DNA from: Halanaerobium saccharolyticum
GTDB lineage: Bacteria; Bacillota; Halanaerobiia; Halanaerobiales; Halanaerobiaceae
Assembly (NCBI RefSeq): GCF_003259895.1
Contig: NZ_QLME01000021.1
Span: 1 to 56,789, forward strand
Length of the DNA stretch: 56,789 bases
Direction: 5' to 3'
The translations under genes were made by a program, and so were the position numbers. Position 1 is the first letter of the stretch; the number at the start of each line of letters is the position of its first letter. The notes beneath the pieces are model-generated. The model was not told the origin of the DNA and made no database searches. It worked only from the letters and a program-made list of their open reading frames with translations. This document shows positions 42,304 through 50,149 of the stretch, one piece after another.

Positions 42304-43524
42304 TTGTATGATTTAATAATTATTCGTTATGGAGAAATTGGCCTGAAAGGTGACAATATTAATGATTTTATTTCCCAGTTAATTTCAAATATTAAAAGGG
42401 CAACAGCTGACCTGGGAGATTTTGAAATAAGTACTGTTTACGGGCGAATTTTTCTTTATGCCGAAAGTAATCAGATTGAAAAAATTGTTGCACGGTTGGT
42501 AAACGTACCGGGGATTATTTCTTTAAGTCCGGCTCAGAGATTTAGAATTGGCAAAAAAATAGCTGATTTTAACGATCAGGATTTTGAAAAATTGAAAAAT
42601 AAGGCGGTTAAGCTCTTTAAAGCTGAGGTTCAAAACTATCCCACTACTTTTAAAATGGAAACTACCAGAGCAGATAAGTCTTTTCCGATTGAAAGTCCTG
42701 AACTTAATCGAGAGCTTGGAGGAGAGATTTTAAGGGAAGTTGAAGGACCAGAGACTCCGCTCAGTGTTGACGTCCATCAGCCTGAGCATCTTTTTGAAAT
42801 TGAAATCAGACGGGGTAAGATCTATCTTTTCATCAGACGAGAAGCTGGCCCGGGTGGGCTGCCAGTTAAGTCGTCTGGTAAAGCATTACTTCTTTTATCC
42901 GGAGGAATTGACAGTCCTGTTGCCGGCTGGCTGGGATTAAAAAGAGGTTTGTCTTTAAATGCAGTTTATTTTGATTCTCCTCCTTATACTTCTGAGCGAG
43001 CAAAAGAAAAGGTGATTGACCTGGCAAAGGTTTTAAGCCGTTATGGTGGAGAAATAAAACTACAAATTCCTTATTTTACAGAAATCCAGCAGGAAATATT
43101 AAAAAAATCACCGAGAAGATATACTGTAACTATTATGCGCCGCATGATGATTAGAATTGCCAACCGACTGGCAGAATTAAATAACGAGCTGGCTCTAGTA
43201 ACCGGCGAAAGCCTGGGCCAGGTGGCAAGCCAGACCCTAGAAGGACTCCGTTCCTCTGATGAAGTCGCTGAATTCCCAGTTCTTCGTCCTTTAGTCACAA
43301 TGGATAAAAATGATATTATTGCTCTGGGAAAAAAGATCGGAACTTATGAGATCTCAATTAGACCTCATGAAGACTGCTGTACTATTTTTGTGCCTGACAA
43401 CCCTGCCACCCAGCCCAAACTCGATACCATCCATTTTGGAGAAGAAGACTTAGAAATTGAAAAGCTAGTAAATAGGGCAGTAGAAAAAATGGAAGTTATT
43501 ACAATTAATGAAGGTGCAGAATAA
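42304..43524 (+). CDS. thiI: tRNA 4-thiouridine synthetase ThiI
   Basis: 406 residues: N-terminal ferredoxin-like/THUMP domains (RYGEIGLKGDN at the start), then an ATP-pyrophosphatase PP-loop LLLSGGIDSPVAGW (about 198-211). No rhodanese domain follows, as in other Firmicutes, so sulfur must come directly from the adjacent desulfurase. TTG start with GAGGTG 7 bases upstream. Confidence 0.95.
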   Translation: MYDLIIIRYGEIGLKGDNINDFISQLISNIKRATADLGDFEISTVYGRIFLYAESNQIEKIVARLVNVPGIISLSPAQRFRIGKKIADFNDQDFEKLKNKAVKLFKAEVQNYPTTFKMETTRADKSFPIESPELNRELGGEILREVEGPETPLSVDVHQPEHLFEIEIRRGKIYLFIRREAGPGGLPVKSSGKALLLLSGGIDSPVAGWLGLKRGLSLNAVYFDSPPYTSERAKEKVIDLAKVLSRYGGEIKLQIPYFTEIQQEILKKSPRRYTVTIMRRMMIRIANRLAELNNELALVTGESLGQVASQTLEGLRSSDEVAEFPVLRPLVTMDKNDIIALGKKIGTYEISIRPHEDCCTIFVPDNPATQPKLDTIHFGEEDLEIEKLVNRAVEKMEVITINEGAE

Positions 43525-43540
43525 CTGTTATAAAGAACTA

Positions 43541-43570
43541 AAAGGAGCAGTAATACTGCTCCTTTTTACT
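43541..43570 (+). terminator. Terminator of iscS-thiI, shared with the convergent peroxidase gene
   Basis: Hairpin GGAGCAGT-aat-ACTGCTCC (43544-43562) followed by TTTTTACTTTT on the plus strand; A-rich on the other side, so it can serve the convergent gene as well. Confidence 0.9.
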
Positions 43571-43571
43571 T

Positions 43572-44045
43572 TTATAATAACTCTTCAATATCGGCTCTGG
43601 TTTTTGTCGGCTCAGTTGTTGGAGCATATCTGTTAACTACATTTCCTTCCCGATCAATCAAAAACTTAGTAAAATTCCACTTAATTATACCTCCAAGTAA
43701 TGATCCAGTTTCTTTTTTAAGAAACTTGAATAACGGATGAGCATCATTTCCATTAACTTTTATTTTCTCAAACATCTTAAAGCTAACTCCATAATTAAGC
43801 TGACAGAACTCTTTAATTTCTTCATTTGTCCCAGAATCCTGATTGGCAAATTGATTACAGGGAAATCCCAGAATTTCAAAACCCTGATCCCCATATTCCT
43901 GATAAAGCTCTTCTAAGCCTTCAAATTGTGGAGTTAGTCCACATTCACTGGCTGTATTTACTATCATTAAAACTTTACCCTTATAATCTGACAGATTAAT
44001 CTCTTCTCCTTTAATATCATTTGCTTTAAAATCATATACACTCAT
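43572..44045 (-). CDS. Glutathione peroxidase family (thiol peroxidase, cysteine form)
   Basis: 157 residues. Peroxidatic C35 in [11 protein letters not shown], followed by the GFPCNQF block and the WNFTKFLI tryptophan. The active residue is cysteine, not selenocysteine. Such enzymes usually use thioredoxin to reduce organic hydroperoxides. Preceded by an OhrR-type regulator gene, with an operator-like dyad 31 bases before the start codon. Confidence 0.9.
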   Translation of the reverse strand: MSVYDFKANDIKGEEINLSDYKGKVLMIVNTASECGLTPQFEGLEELYQEYGDQGFEILGFPCNQFANQDSGTNEEIKEFCQLNYGVSFKMFEKIKVNGNDAHPLFKFLKKETGSLLGGIIKWNFTKFLIDREGNVVNRYAPTTEPTKTRADIEELL

Positions 44046-44075
44046 TTTTATCTCTCCTTTTTGAATTTTGTAAAA

Positions 44076-44095
44076 TTAAATTGTGTACAATTTAA
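44076..44095. promoter_or_regulatory. OhrR-type operator before the peroxidase gene
   Basis: TTAAATTGTGTACAATTTAA, a 20-bp near-perfect palindrome. It shares AATTGTG-NN-CAA-N-TTAA with the site at 44606-44622 upstream of the regulator gene. Confidence 0.7.
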
Positions 44096-44132
44096 AATAT
44101 AAAAATATAAGTTAAATCCTCTCTACAGGGAT

Positions 44133-44573
44133 TTAACTCTCATCTTTAAACTGTTTTAAGACCTGATCTAAACTGTTCTTTAAGTTAATCAAAGTTTCTG
44201 GTTCTCCCTCAAACTGAGAATATAATTTTTCCGGTATTTCTACTGCTTCTTTTTTCATTTCCCTGCCCTCATCAGTTAATCTTAGTTTGACTATTCTCTC
44301 ATCTGCCTGGGAACGATATTTTTCTATCAATCCCTGTTTAACCATTTTTTTAACCAGAGGAGAAAGAGTTCCAGAATCAAGATATAATTTTTCTCCCAAT
44401 TCCTTCAGTGAAATATTTTCTTTTTCCCATAAAACCAGCATGGTAATATACTGAGTATAGGTTAGATTATATTTATCCAGCAGAGGTTTATATAACTGAA
44501 TCACTTTACGGGAAAGGGCATAAAGGGGGAAACAAATTTGATTTTCCAACTTTAAATTTTCAAATTTACCCAT
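44133..44573 (-). CDS. ohrR: MarR-family organic peroxide sensor (OhrR-like)
   Basis: 146-residue winged-helix dimeric repressor. The conserved N-terminal C14 in LENQICFPLYALSRK is the peroxide-sensing cysteine of OhrR; DNA-binding helices include LYLDSGTLSPLVKKM and the wing RSQADERIVKLRLT. GAGGTG precedes the ATG. Located just upstream of the peroxidase; matching operator-like sequences lie in front of both genes, indicating autoregulation and control of the peroxidase. Confidence 0.88.
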   Translation of the reverse strand: MGKFENLKLENQICFPLYALSRKVIQLYKPLLDKYNLTYTQYITMLVLWEKENISLKELGEKLYLDSGTLSPLVKKMVKQGLIEKYRSQADERIVKLRLTDEGREMKKEAVEIPEKLYSQFEGEPETLINLKNSLDQVLKQFKDES

Positions 44574-44605
44574 AATTTCACCTCAATTTTAGTTTGATAT
44601 AATTC

Positions 44606-44655
44606 AATTGTGCTCAACTTAATTTATTATACCTTTTTCTTGTAACATTTGTCAA
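44606..44655 (-). promoter_or_regulatory. ohrR promoter and operator
   Basis: Minus strand: -35 TTGACA (44655-44650), 18-bp spacer, -10 TATAAT (44631-44626). Immediately downstream, 44606-44622 (AATTGTGCTCAACTTAA on the plus strand) matches the operator at 44076-44095. Confidence 0.75.
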
Positions 44656-44661
44656 TAGCTT

Positions 44662-45399
44662 TTAGTTAATTTTCGAAAATATTTCATCCACCTGAATCTT
44701 CAATCCCTCAAAATGTTCAGATTTCAAAATTTGATCCGAGAGCAGATCATTTACTGCTTCTATATCTCTATCCTCTGTAAAAATATACTGAGTTATTTTC
44801 ATGTTTTCGGGATCAACAATCCAATATTCTCTGACTCCACTTTTTGAATATAAATTCAATTTTAAAATAAGATCCCTTTTCTTAGTCGAAGGAGAAAGAA
44901 CTTCTACTAAAAGTTCGGGTACTCCCTGGTACTTATCATCCACAACATTTTCCGGATCACAGATCACCATAATATCAGGCTGAACAACATTTGGGTCCTC
45001 TTTAAATTTAGGTGCATATCCCTGTAGTTTAATGTCAAGGGGAGATGTTAAAGAACTGCATTTACTATCTTTAAAATAATTATAGAAAATACCAGCAATT
45101 TTATTTACAAGCATCTGATGTCTAAAACTGGGGGAAGCCATTAAAAATACCTCACCATCTATCAGTTCATAACGCTGATCAGAACCTTCTATAAGTTCCC
45201 GATATTCCTGATAGCTTACCCTCTTATAATTTTTCGAATTATAATCTTTAGCCTCTTCTTTAATATAATCTCTATAATCAAAGTAATTACTAAGCTTCGC
45301 CACAGCCTTACCATTTTTGAGCACAATAACATCCTCTTTTTCCACCAGTGCTAAATACTTACCAAATGAGTTCTGTAAATCAGTACTGTTAACCCTCAT
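44662..45399 (-). CDS. Phd-like antitoxin domain fused to Uma2 (DUF820) nuclease
   Basis: 245 residues. Residues 1-40 (MRVNSTDLQNSFGKYL..., ending VIVLKNGKAVAKLS) look like the DNA-binding N-terminus of a Phd/YefM antitoxin. From about residue 60 a Uma2-type PD-(D/E)XK nuclease follows: YELIDGEVFLMASPS, QPDIMVI, LLVEVLSPSTKKRD and the GVREYWIVDPE end. Uma2 proteins are common in bacteria but of unclear role. GGAGGGAGG precedes the ATG. Monocistronic, with paired TAGCTA sites around its -10, which suggests that the N-terminal domain represses its own gene. Confidence 0.8.
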   Translation of the reverse strand: MRVNSTDLQNSFGKYLALVEKEDVIVLKNGKAVAKLSNYFDYRDYIKEEAKDYNSKNYKRVSYQEYRELIEGSDQRYELIDGEVFLMASPSFRHQMLVNKIAGIFYNYFKDSKCSSLTSPLDIKLQGYAPKFKEDPNVVQPDIMVICDPENVVDDKYQGVPELLVEVLSPSTKKRDLILKLNLYSKSGVREYWIVDPENMKITQYIFTEDRDIEAVNDLLSDQILKSEHFEGLKIQVDEIFSKIN

Positions 45400-45415
45400 C
45401 TCATATCCTCCCTCC

Positions 45416-45446
45416 TTTAGCTATATTATATCATACATTAGCTAAA
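45416..45446 (-). promoter_or_regulatory. Autoregulatory-type promoter of the Phd-Uma2 gene
   Basis: Extended -10 TG-A-TATAAT (45433-45425, minus strand). It is bracketed by two palindromic TAGCTA hexamers (45418-45423, 45439-45444), 21 bp apart centre to centre (two helical turns), that also form an inverted repeat TTTAGCTA / TAGCTAAA. Confidence 0.65.
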
Positions 45447-45533
45447 ATTATAATAAAATTGACTAATATAATTAAAATTAGGCATTTAATTATGGAAAAT
45501 TAGAGATTCCGGGAACCTGTCAGTATATTGAAT

Positions 45534-46046
45534 TTAATTTTTTTTCTCAGAAAAACTTTCTACAACTTTATGATAATCGCCTTTCGCTTTTAAAAGATGA
45601 GTTAAAATTTCTCTAACTGCACCTTCTCCACCCCTGCATTCTGATATTAGATCAGAAACTTCTTTGACCTCTGCTGCTGCGTCACTGGGACAGCCTGCAA
45701 ATCTGGCTTCCTTCATTACAGCTAAATCATTTAAATCATCGCCAAGATAGGCTAGATTTCCATAAGTAATTTCTTTTTCCTCCATCAATTTTTCTAAAGC
45801 CTGCTTTTTATCTCTAACTCCCTGATAATATTCTTTTATTCCCAGTTCAGCCGCTCTGCGGGCCACAACTTCAGATTTTCTGCCGGTCATAATGATTATA
45901 TCATAACCCAATTTTATTGCAGCAACCACCATCAGGCCATCTTTAACATTGAAAGATTTAAATTCATTTTTGCCATTATCTAAATATACCCTGCCATCCG
46001 TCAGTGTCCCATCAACATCCAAAAAAATAGTATTAATATTCTTCAC
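45534..46046 (-). CDS. HAD-family phosphatase, KdsC-like (Kdo-8-phosphate phosphatase type)
   Basis: 170 residues of the C0-type HAD phosphatases: DVDGTLTDGRVYLDNG (nucleophile and acid Asp), MTGRKSEVVARRAAELGI, YQGVRDKKQAL and GDDLNDLAVM. These match KdsC, which makes Kdo for lipopolysaccharide, though related enzymes act on other sugar phosphates. GTG at 46046 is the start, with GGAGGGA 5-7 bases upstream. No other Kdo genes are adjacent. If truly KdsC, it implies an outer membrane. Confidence 0.8.
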   Translation of the reverse strand: MKNINTIFLDVDGTLTDGRVYLDNGKNEFKSFNVKDGLMVVAAIKLGYDIIIMTGRKSEVVARRAAELGIKEYYQGVRDKKQALEKLMEEKEITYGNLAYLGDDLNDLAVMKEARFAGCPSDAAAEVKEVSDLISECRGGEGAVREILTHLLKAKGDYHKVVESFSEKKN

Positions 46047-46139
46047 TCTGATCCCTCCATTTATAATCAAAAAACTTACAAACTACATTTATTATATGTT
46101 TTTAGAAAGCATTCTGCAATGTTTGCCGCCAAATCAATA

Positions 46140-46165
46140 AAACCCCCAGTTTTAGGCTGAGGGCA
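46140..46165 (-). terminator. Terminator of the EamA transporter gene
   Basis: Hairpin CCCTCAG / CTGGGGG-type (46144-46164), followed by TTTTATTGATTT on the minus strand. Confidence 0.7.
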
Positions 46166-46185
46166 ATGTTAAAGAGATTATTATT

Positions 46186-47088
46186 TTATATAGTACTTTT
46201 TTGCTTCTCTTTTTTCAATTTTAATTTAGCTGCTTTCTCTGCCTCTTCCTTTTCCTTGGCCCGATAATTTAAATAACCGGCTGAGATTATTAATACTGCA
46301 CCGAATACTGAAAACAGATCCGGTATTTCCTGAAATAAAAGTAGTCCAAAAATTGAGGAGAAAACAATATTAGCATAGGTATATATTGAAAGTTCTCCTG
46401 CCTCTGCATGCCGGTAGGCATTGGTCATAAACAGCTGAGCCGCTGCTGCAAATAATCCTAAAGCTAATAAGGCTACCGCCTGGACAGTTGTAGGAATTAT
46501 AAAACTACCACTGATCAGAAAAGGTATCATTGCCAGAGTTGAAAAAAGACTGAAATAGAAAACTACTGTAGCTGCTGAGTCAGTTTTGCGCAGCTGTCTA
46601 ACTATTGTATAAGCAACTCCCGCAAATAAACTGGACAATAAGGCAATTAAGGAGGGTATTATATTGGAATCAAAACCAGGTCTAATGACCAGTATAGCTC
46701 CTAAGGCTGCTGTCACTAGAGCAATTAGCTGTTTTTTGCTAATCTTCTCTTTTAAAAATAAAGCTGCAAAGACCATGACAAAGAATGGTGACATTTTATT
46801 CAAAATTACTGCATCAGATAGTTTGATATTTGCCAGTGCATAAAAATAGGCCGCAATTCCTAAAACTCCAAAGATACTGCGTAAGATTAAAAGCTTTTTA
46901 TTATTACCAGTCAGTGAGCTTCCGCTTTTTTTGACCAGACTGAAAGCTACAAAAATACCAACTAAATTTCTAAAAAATATCTTCTCTGCCGTCGGCATAT
47001 CTCCTAAAAATTTAACTGTAGCTGCCATCAGCGCAAAAAAGAGTGATGATAAAAGTATATAGGTTATTCCTTTTTTTCTATTTTCCAT
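46186..47088 (-). CDS. EamA/DMT family transporter
   Basis: 300 residues, ten transmembrane helices as two EamA repeats (FFALMAATVKFLGDM... and SLFAGVAYTIVRQLRKTD...), with a highly charged C-terminal tail rich in Lys and Glu. DMT proteins export amino acids or other metabolites; no specific substrate can be assigned. ATG 47088 has GAGGTGG 5 bases upstream. Its promoter carries a Fur-like box, so iron-responsive expression is likely. Confidence 0.88.
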   Translation of the reverse strand: MENRKKGITYILLSSLFFALMAATVKFLGDMPTAEKIFFRNLVGIFVAFSLVKKSGSSLTGNNKKLLILRSIFGVLGIAAYFYALANIKLSDAVILNKMSPFFVMVFAALFLKEKISKKQLIALVTAALGAILVIRPGFDSNIIPSLIALLSSLFAGVAYTIVRQLRKTDSAATVVFYFSLFSTLAMIPFLISGSFIIPTTVQAVALLALGLFAAAAQLFMTNAYRHAEAGELSIYTYANIVFSSIFGLLLFQEIPDLFSVFGAVLIISAGYLNYRAKEKEEAEKAAKLKLKKEKQKSTI

Positions 47089-47148
47089 TTTTTCCACCTC
47101 ATCTTATAATATTATCGGATTATAGAGTTATTAACAGTTTATCAACAG

Positions 47149-47184
47149 GTACCAGGTACAAAAAGGCCTTTTTGTACCTGGTAC
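47149..47184. repeat. 36-bp perfect palindrome (ACCAGGTACAAA family)
   Basis: Both 18-base arms are exact complements; the left arm reads GTACCAGGTACAAAAAGG. It lies in the long 5' leader of the EamA gene, just downstream of the Fur-like box. Related to 25281-25312 and 30505-30538. Confidence 0.88.
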
Positions 47185-47186
47185 GA

Positions 47187-47232
47187 TGATATTCGTTATC
47201 ATTATTATATAGATTATTTACTCTTATGTAAA
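47187..47232 (-). promoter_or_regulatory. EamA promoter with Fur-like box
   Basis: Minus strand: -35 TTTACA (47232-47227), 17-bp spacer, -10 TATAAT (47209-47204). Adjacent is TGATAACGAATATCA (47201-47187), 12 of 14 matches to the 7-1-7 Fur consensus TGATAATNATTATCA. Confidence 0.72.
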
Positions 47233-47262
47233 GTAAAAACTCCACCTTTTCGGTGAAGTTTC
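47233..47262 (-). terminator. Terminator of the suf operon
   Basis: Hairpin AAACTcCACC / GGTGaAGTTT (47237-47261), with TTTTTAC on the minus-strand 3' side, 20 bases after the sufU stop. Confidence 0.85.
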
Positions 47263-47281
47263 TAAAAATTATTTTCAAATT

Positions 47282-47713
47282 TTAGTTCCGTTCATTCAAA
47301 GCTTCTTTAAGTGTGTGCCAGGATAAAACTGCGCATTTAACTCGAGCGGGCATGTTCGAAATATTCTTTAAGGCCATTGCGTCTTTCAGCTTTCTTAATT
47401 CCTGCTGATCTTCTATATCTTTTTTAATCATCGCAATAAAAGTCTCTATCAGCTTCAGAGCCTCTTCAATGCTTTTTCCTTTAATCAAATCAATCATAAT
47501 TGAAGTTGAAGCCTGTGAAATCGCACAACCGCTGCCTGTAAAAGCTGCATCACTGATTGTATCACCATCAAATTTCAGTTCCAGAGTAATATCATCTCCA
47601 CAGCTTGGATTGTGTCCATGTTCACTCAAATCAGCATCTGCTAATGAATGTTTATTGCGGCTGTTTTTATTGTGTTCCATTATTAATTCTGTATAAACTG
47701 AATCAAGATCCAT
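47282..47713 (-). CDS. sufU: SufU zinc-dependent sulfurtransferase
   Basis: 143 residues of the IscU-like SufU family. C38, D40, C63 and C127 correspond to the zinc/sulfur-transfer ligands of Bacillus SufU (C41, D43, C66, C128). It accepts the persulfide from SufS. The ATG at 47713 has GGGAGG 9 bases upstream and overlaps the sufS end by 11 bases. Last gene of sufCBDSU. Confidence 0.93.
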   Translation of the reverse strand: MDLDSVYTELIMEHNKNSRNKHSLADADLSEHGHNPSCGDDITLELKFDGDTISDAAFTGSGCAISQASTSIMIDLIKGKSIEEALKLIETFIAMIKKDIEDQQELRKLKDAMALKNISNMPARVKCAVLSWHTLKEALNERN

Positions 47714-48977
47714 AACCAAAAACCTCCCTTACTTTCTCCAGGGCTTCCAGGAAGCGATCCACTTCTGCTTTAGTATTATAGAGATAAAAACTGATTCTTC
47801 CAGTAGAATTAATTTGATAATAATTCATTAATGGTTGAGCACAGTGATGTCCGGAACGAATTGCAATCCCCTCACTGTCTACTATAGTAGCCAGATCATG
47901 AGAGTGAACATCTTTAATATTAAAAGATATAATTCCACCTCGATTTTCTAAATTAAGCGGACCAGCTATTTCTACATAGTCAAGCTGCTTCATTTTTTCG
48001 AGGGCATAAGCTGTTAACTCAAGCTCATGTTCCTTAATTTTATCAAGTCCTATCTCTTCTAAATATTCAATTGCTGCCTGTAATCCTACTGCACCTTCGA
48101 CATTGGGAGTACCGGCTTCAAACTTTTCTGGAAGTGGGGCATAAGTAGAACCCTGTTCTTTTACATATTCTATCATACCTCCACCTTTTAGAAAAGGAGG
48201 TAATTCTTCTAACAGATCTTTTTTCCCATAAAGCACACCAATCCCCATTGGAGCCAACATTTTATGACCAGAAAAAGCATAAAAATCAGCATTTAAATCT
48301 CTAACATCAGTCTTAATATGAGGAGCACCCTGAGCACCATCAACAACAACTAAAGCGTCCTTTTGATGAGCTAGTTCTGCCATTTCTTTTACCGGATTAA
48401 TTACTCCACTCACATTTGACATCTGAGAGATGCTCAAAATCTTTGTTTTATCTGTCAGTTTTTCTTTAAGTTCTGACAGGGGAATTCTATAACTTTGATC
48501 TGGATATAAGAATTTTAAATTCAGATTTTTTCTCTCAGCCAGCTGCTGCCAGGGAAGTATATTACTGTGGTGCTCAAGTACGGAAATTAAAATCTCATCT
48601 CCCTCTTCCACCACAGCTTCCAGGCTGTTTGCCAGCAGATTTAGAGACTCTGTCGTATTCCGGGTGAAAATAATCTCTTCTGCTTTTTCTGCATTGATAA
48701 AATTACTAACCTTAGCTCTGGCATTTTCGTAAGCCTCAGTGGCCCGAACACTTAGAGTATGAGCTCCCCGATGTGGGTTAGCATTAATTGTACGGTTGTA
48801 ATTATTAACTGCTTCTAAAACAGCTTCTGGTTTCTGGGTTGTAGCCGCATTATCAAAATAAACAAGATCCTTACCATTAATCTGCTGATTTAGAATTGGA
48901 AAATCAGCCTTATACTTTTGGGCAAAATCATGATCCAATTTGTTTTTATTAACTGCGGATTCTTGTTTTGACGTCAT
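47703..48977 (-). CDS. sufS: Cysteine desulfurase SufS (group II)
   Basis: 424 residues: YFDNAATTQKP, FTRNTTES, the PLP lysine in FSGHKMLAPMGIG and the group II catalytic cysteine in IRSGHHCAQP. Start at ATG 48977, with AAGGAAG 8 bases upstream; this overlaps the end of sufD by 29 bases. Feeds sulfur via SufU to the SufBCD scaffold. It is the second desulfurase in this window, distinct from the thiI-linked one. Confidence 0.95.
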   Translation of the reverse strand: MTSKQESAVNKNKLDHDFAQKYKADFPILNQQINGKDLVYFDNAATTQKPEAVLEAVNNYNRTINANPHRGAHTLSVRATEAYENARAKVSNFINAEKAEEIIFTRNTTESLNLLANSLEAVVEEGDEILISVLEHHSNILPWQQLAERKNLNLKFLYPDQSYRIPLSELKEKLTDKTKILSISQMSNVSGVINPVKEMAELAHQKDALVVVDGAQGAPHIKTDVRDLNADFYAFSGHKMLAPMGIGVLYGKKDLLEELPPFLKGGGMIEYVKEQGSTYAPLPEKFEAGTPNVEGAVGLQAAIEYLEEIGLDKIKEHELELTAYALEKMKQLDYVEIAGPLNLENRGGIISFNIKDVHSHDLATIVDSEGIAIRSGHHCAQPLMNYYQINSTGRISFYLYNTKAEVDRFLEALEKVREVFGYGS

Positions 48978-50139
48978 TAATAACACTTCCTTTAAGGTCA
49001 TTAAGAGGTATTTTATCAAAAATTGGATTAAAAGCAGCTTCTACCATTAGCTGTTTGGCTTCCGCCTTTGTCATACCCCTGCTCATTAGATAAAATAAGC
49101 GCTGCTCATCAATCTGGCCTGCACTTACAGCGTGTTCTCCTTCCACATTATCTTCCTCAGAAAATAATGCCGGTATGGAATCAGAATCTACCGTCTTATC
49201 TAAAAGTAAAACTTCTTCCTTTTCTGAACCATTTGCCTGGCTGGCACCTTTCTGGAAATACAAATCGCCTCTAAAAACTTTTTGAGCCCTATCTTTTAAA
49301 ACACCCTTACTCTCAATTTCGCTGCTGCTGTGACGACCCTGATGGTTCATTTTAAAACCAAGATCCATTTTGCGGTCACCATCAGCAAAATAGACTGAAC
49401 TTATGCTGGCTCTACTGCCATCATCCATTAGAGTATTTTCATTATTTGTAACAGAATTTTTGCCGCCAAGTTCAATTGGAATCCAGTTTAACTCTCCCTG
49501 ATTGGAAACAAGAGAAATATTGCTGTCAAAATTATCACTCTGATCATTAAATCGCTGGACCTTAACAATATTTAAAACAGCGTTATCTTTAACAATTACT
49601 CTGGTTAAGCCATTATGAAAAGCTTCTACATTTTGATCCTGCATTCTGTAGTCAATAACTACAGTTAGCCTGGAATTTTCTTCAGCCACAATTAAATTAT
49701 TATCGATTAAAACAGGATTTTCCTGATCAAGCTGATAGAAAATCTCCACAGGTAATTTTAGTTCAACATTTTTTGGCACTTTGATAAAAAGACCTGTATT
49801 GTAAAAAGCTTCGGCCATTGCCAGATATTTGGGGTCAAGCCCCTGATTACCTTTTTCAACTTTTTTATCTTTAAATTGATCCAGATAATTTAAAATTTCT
49901 TCTTCATTATTTAAGTTATCTGTCATTTTTTTGATCAATAGTTCAGCCTGTCCTTTTTTCTCTTTTAAATATTCCTTATTATAAGGACTGTATTCCGGGA
50001 ACTGATAATTAATTAAATTTATTCTCTCATAATCACCCTGAGCCAGATCCTGAAAAAAATCAAAACTTTCTCTTCTTCTGCTGCTTAACAGCTTTGACTG
50101 GCCGGTGGTTAAATTATCTACTAATTTTTTATTGTACAT
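48949..50139 (-). CDS. sufD: Fe-S cluster assembly protein SufD
   Basis: 396 residues with the SufBD beta-helix core and the C-terminal motif block ISAGQIDEQRLFYLMSRGMTKAEAKQLMVEAAF (shown here in parts: SAGQIDE, YLMSRG, EAKQLMV). Partner of SufB in the scaffold complex. AGGTGA precedes the ATG; the gene follows sufB by 10 bases. Confidence 0.94.
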   Translation of the reverse strand: MYNKKLVDNLTTGQSKLLSSRRRESFDFFQDLAQGDYERINLINYQFPEYSPYNKEYLKEKKGQAELLIKKMTDNLNNEEEILNYLDQFKDKKVEKGNQGLDPKYLAMAEAFYNTGLFIKVPKNVELKLPVEIFYQLDQENPVLIDNNLIVAEENSRLTVVIDYRMQDQNVEAFHNGLTRVIVKDNAVLNIVKVQRFNDQSDNFDSNISLVSNQGELNWIPIELGGKNSVTNNENTLMDDGSRASISSVYFADGDRKMDLGFKMNHQGRHSSSEIESKGVLKDRAQKVFRGDLYFQKGASQANGSEKEEVLLLDKTVDSDSIPALFSEEDNVEGEHAVSAGQIDEQRLFYLMSRGMTKAEAKQLMVEAAFNPIFDKIPLNDLKGSVINDVKTRIRS

Positions 50140-50149
50140 CTCATATCAC

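Noticed and set aside
42304-43524. ThiI with a rhodanese domain
   Set aside because: The protein ends at 406 residues, directly after the PP-loop domain.
43572-44045. Selenocysteine in the glutathione-peroxidase-like gene
   Set aside because: The active-site codon encodes cysteine (C35) and there is no in-frame TGA.
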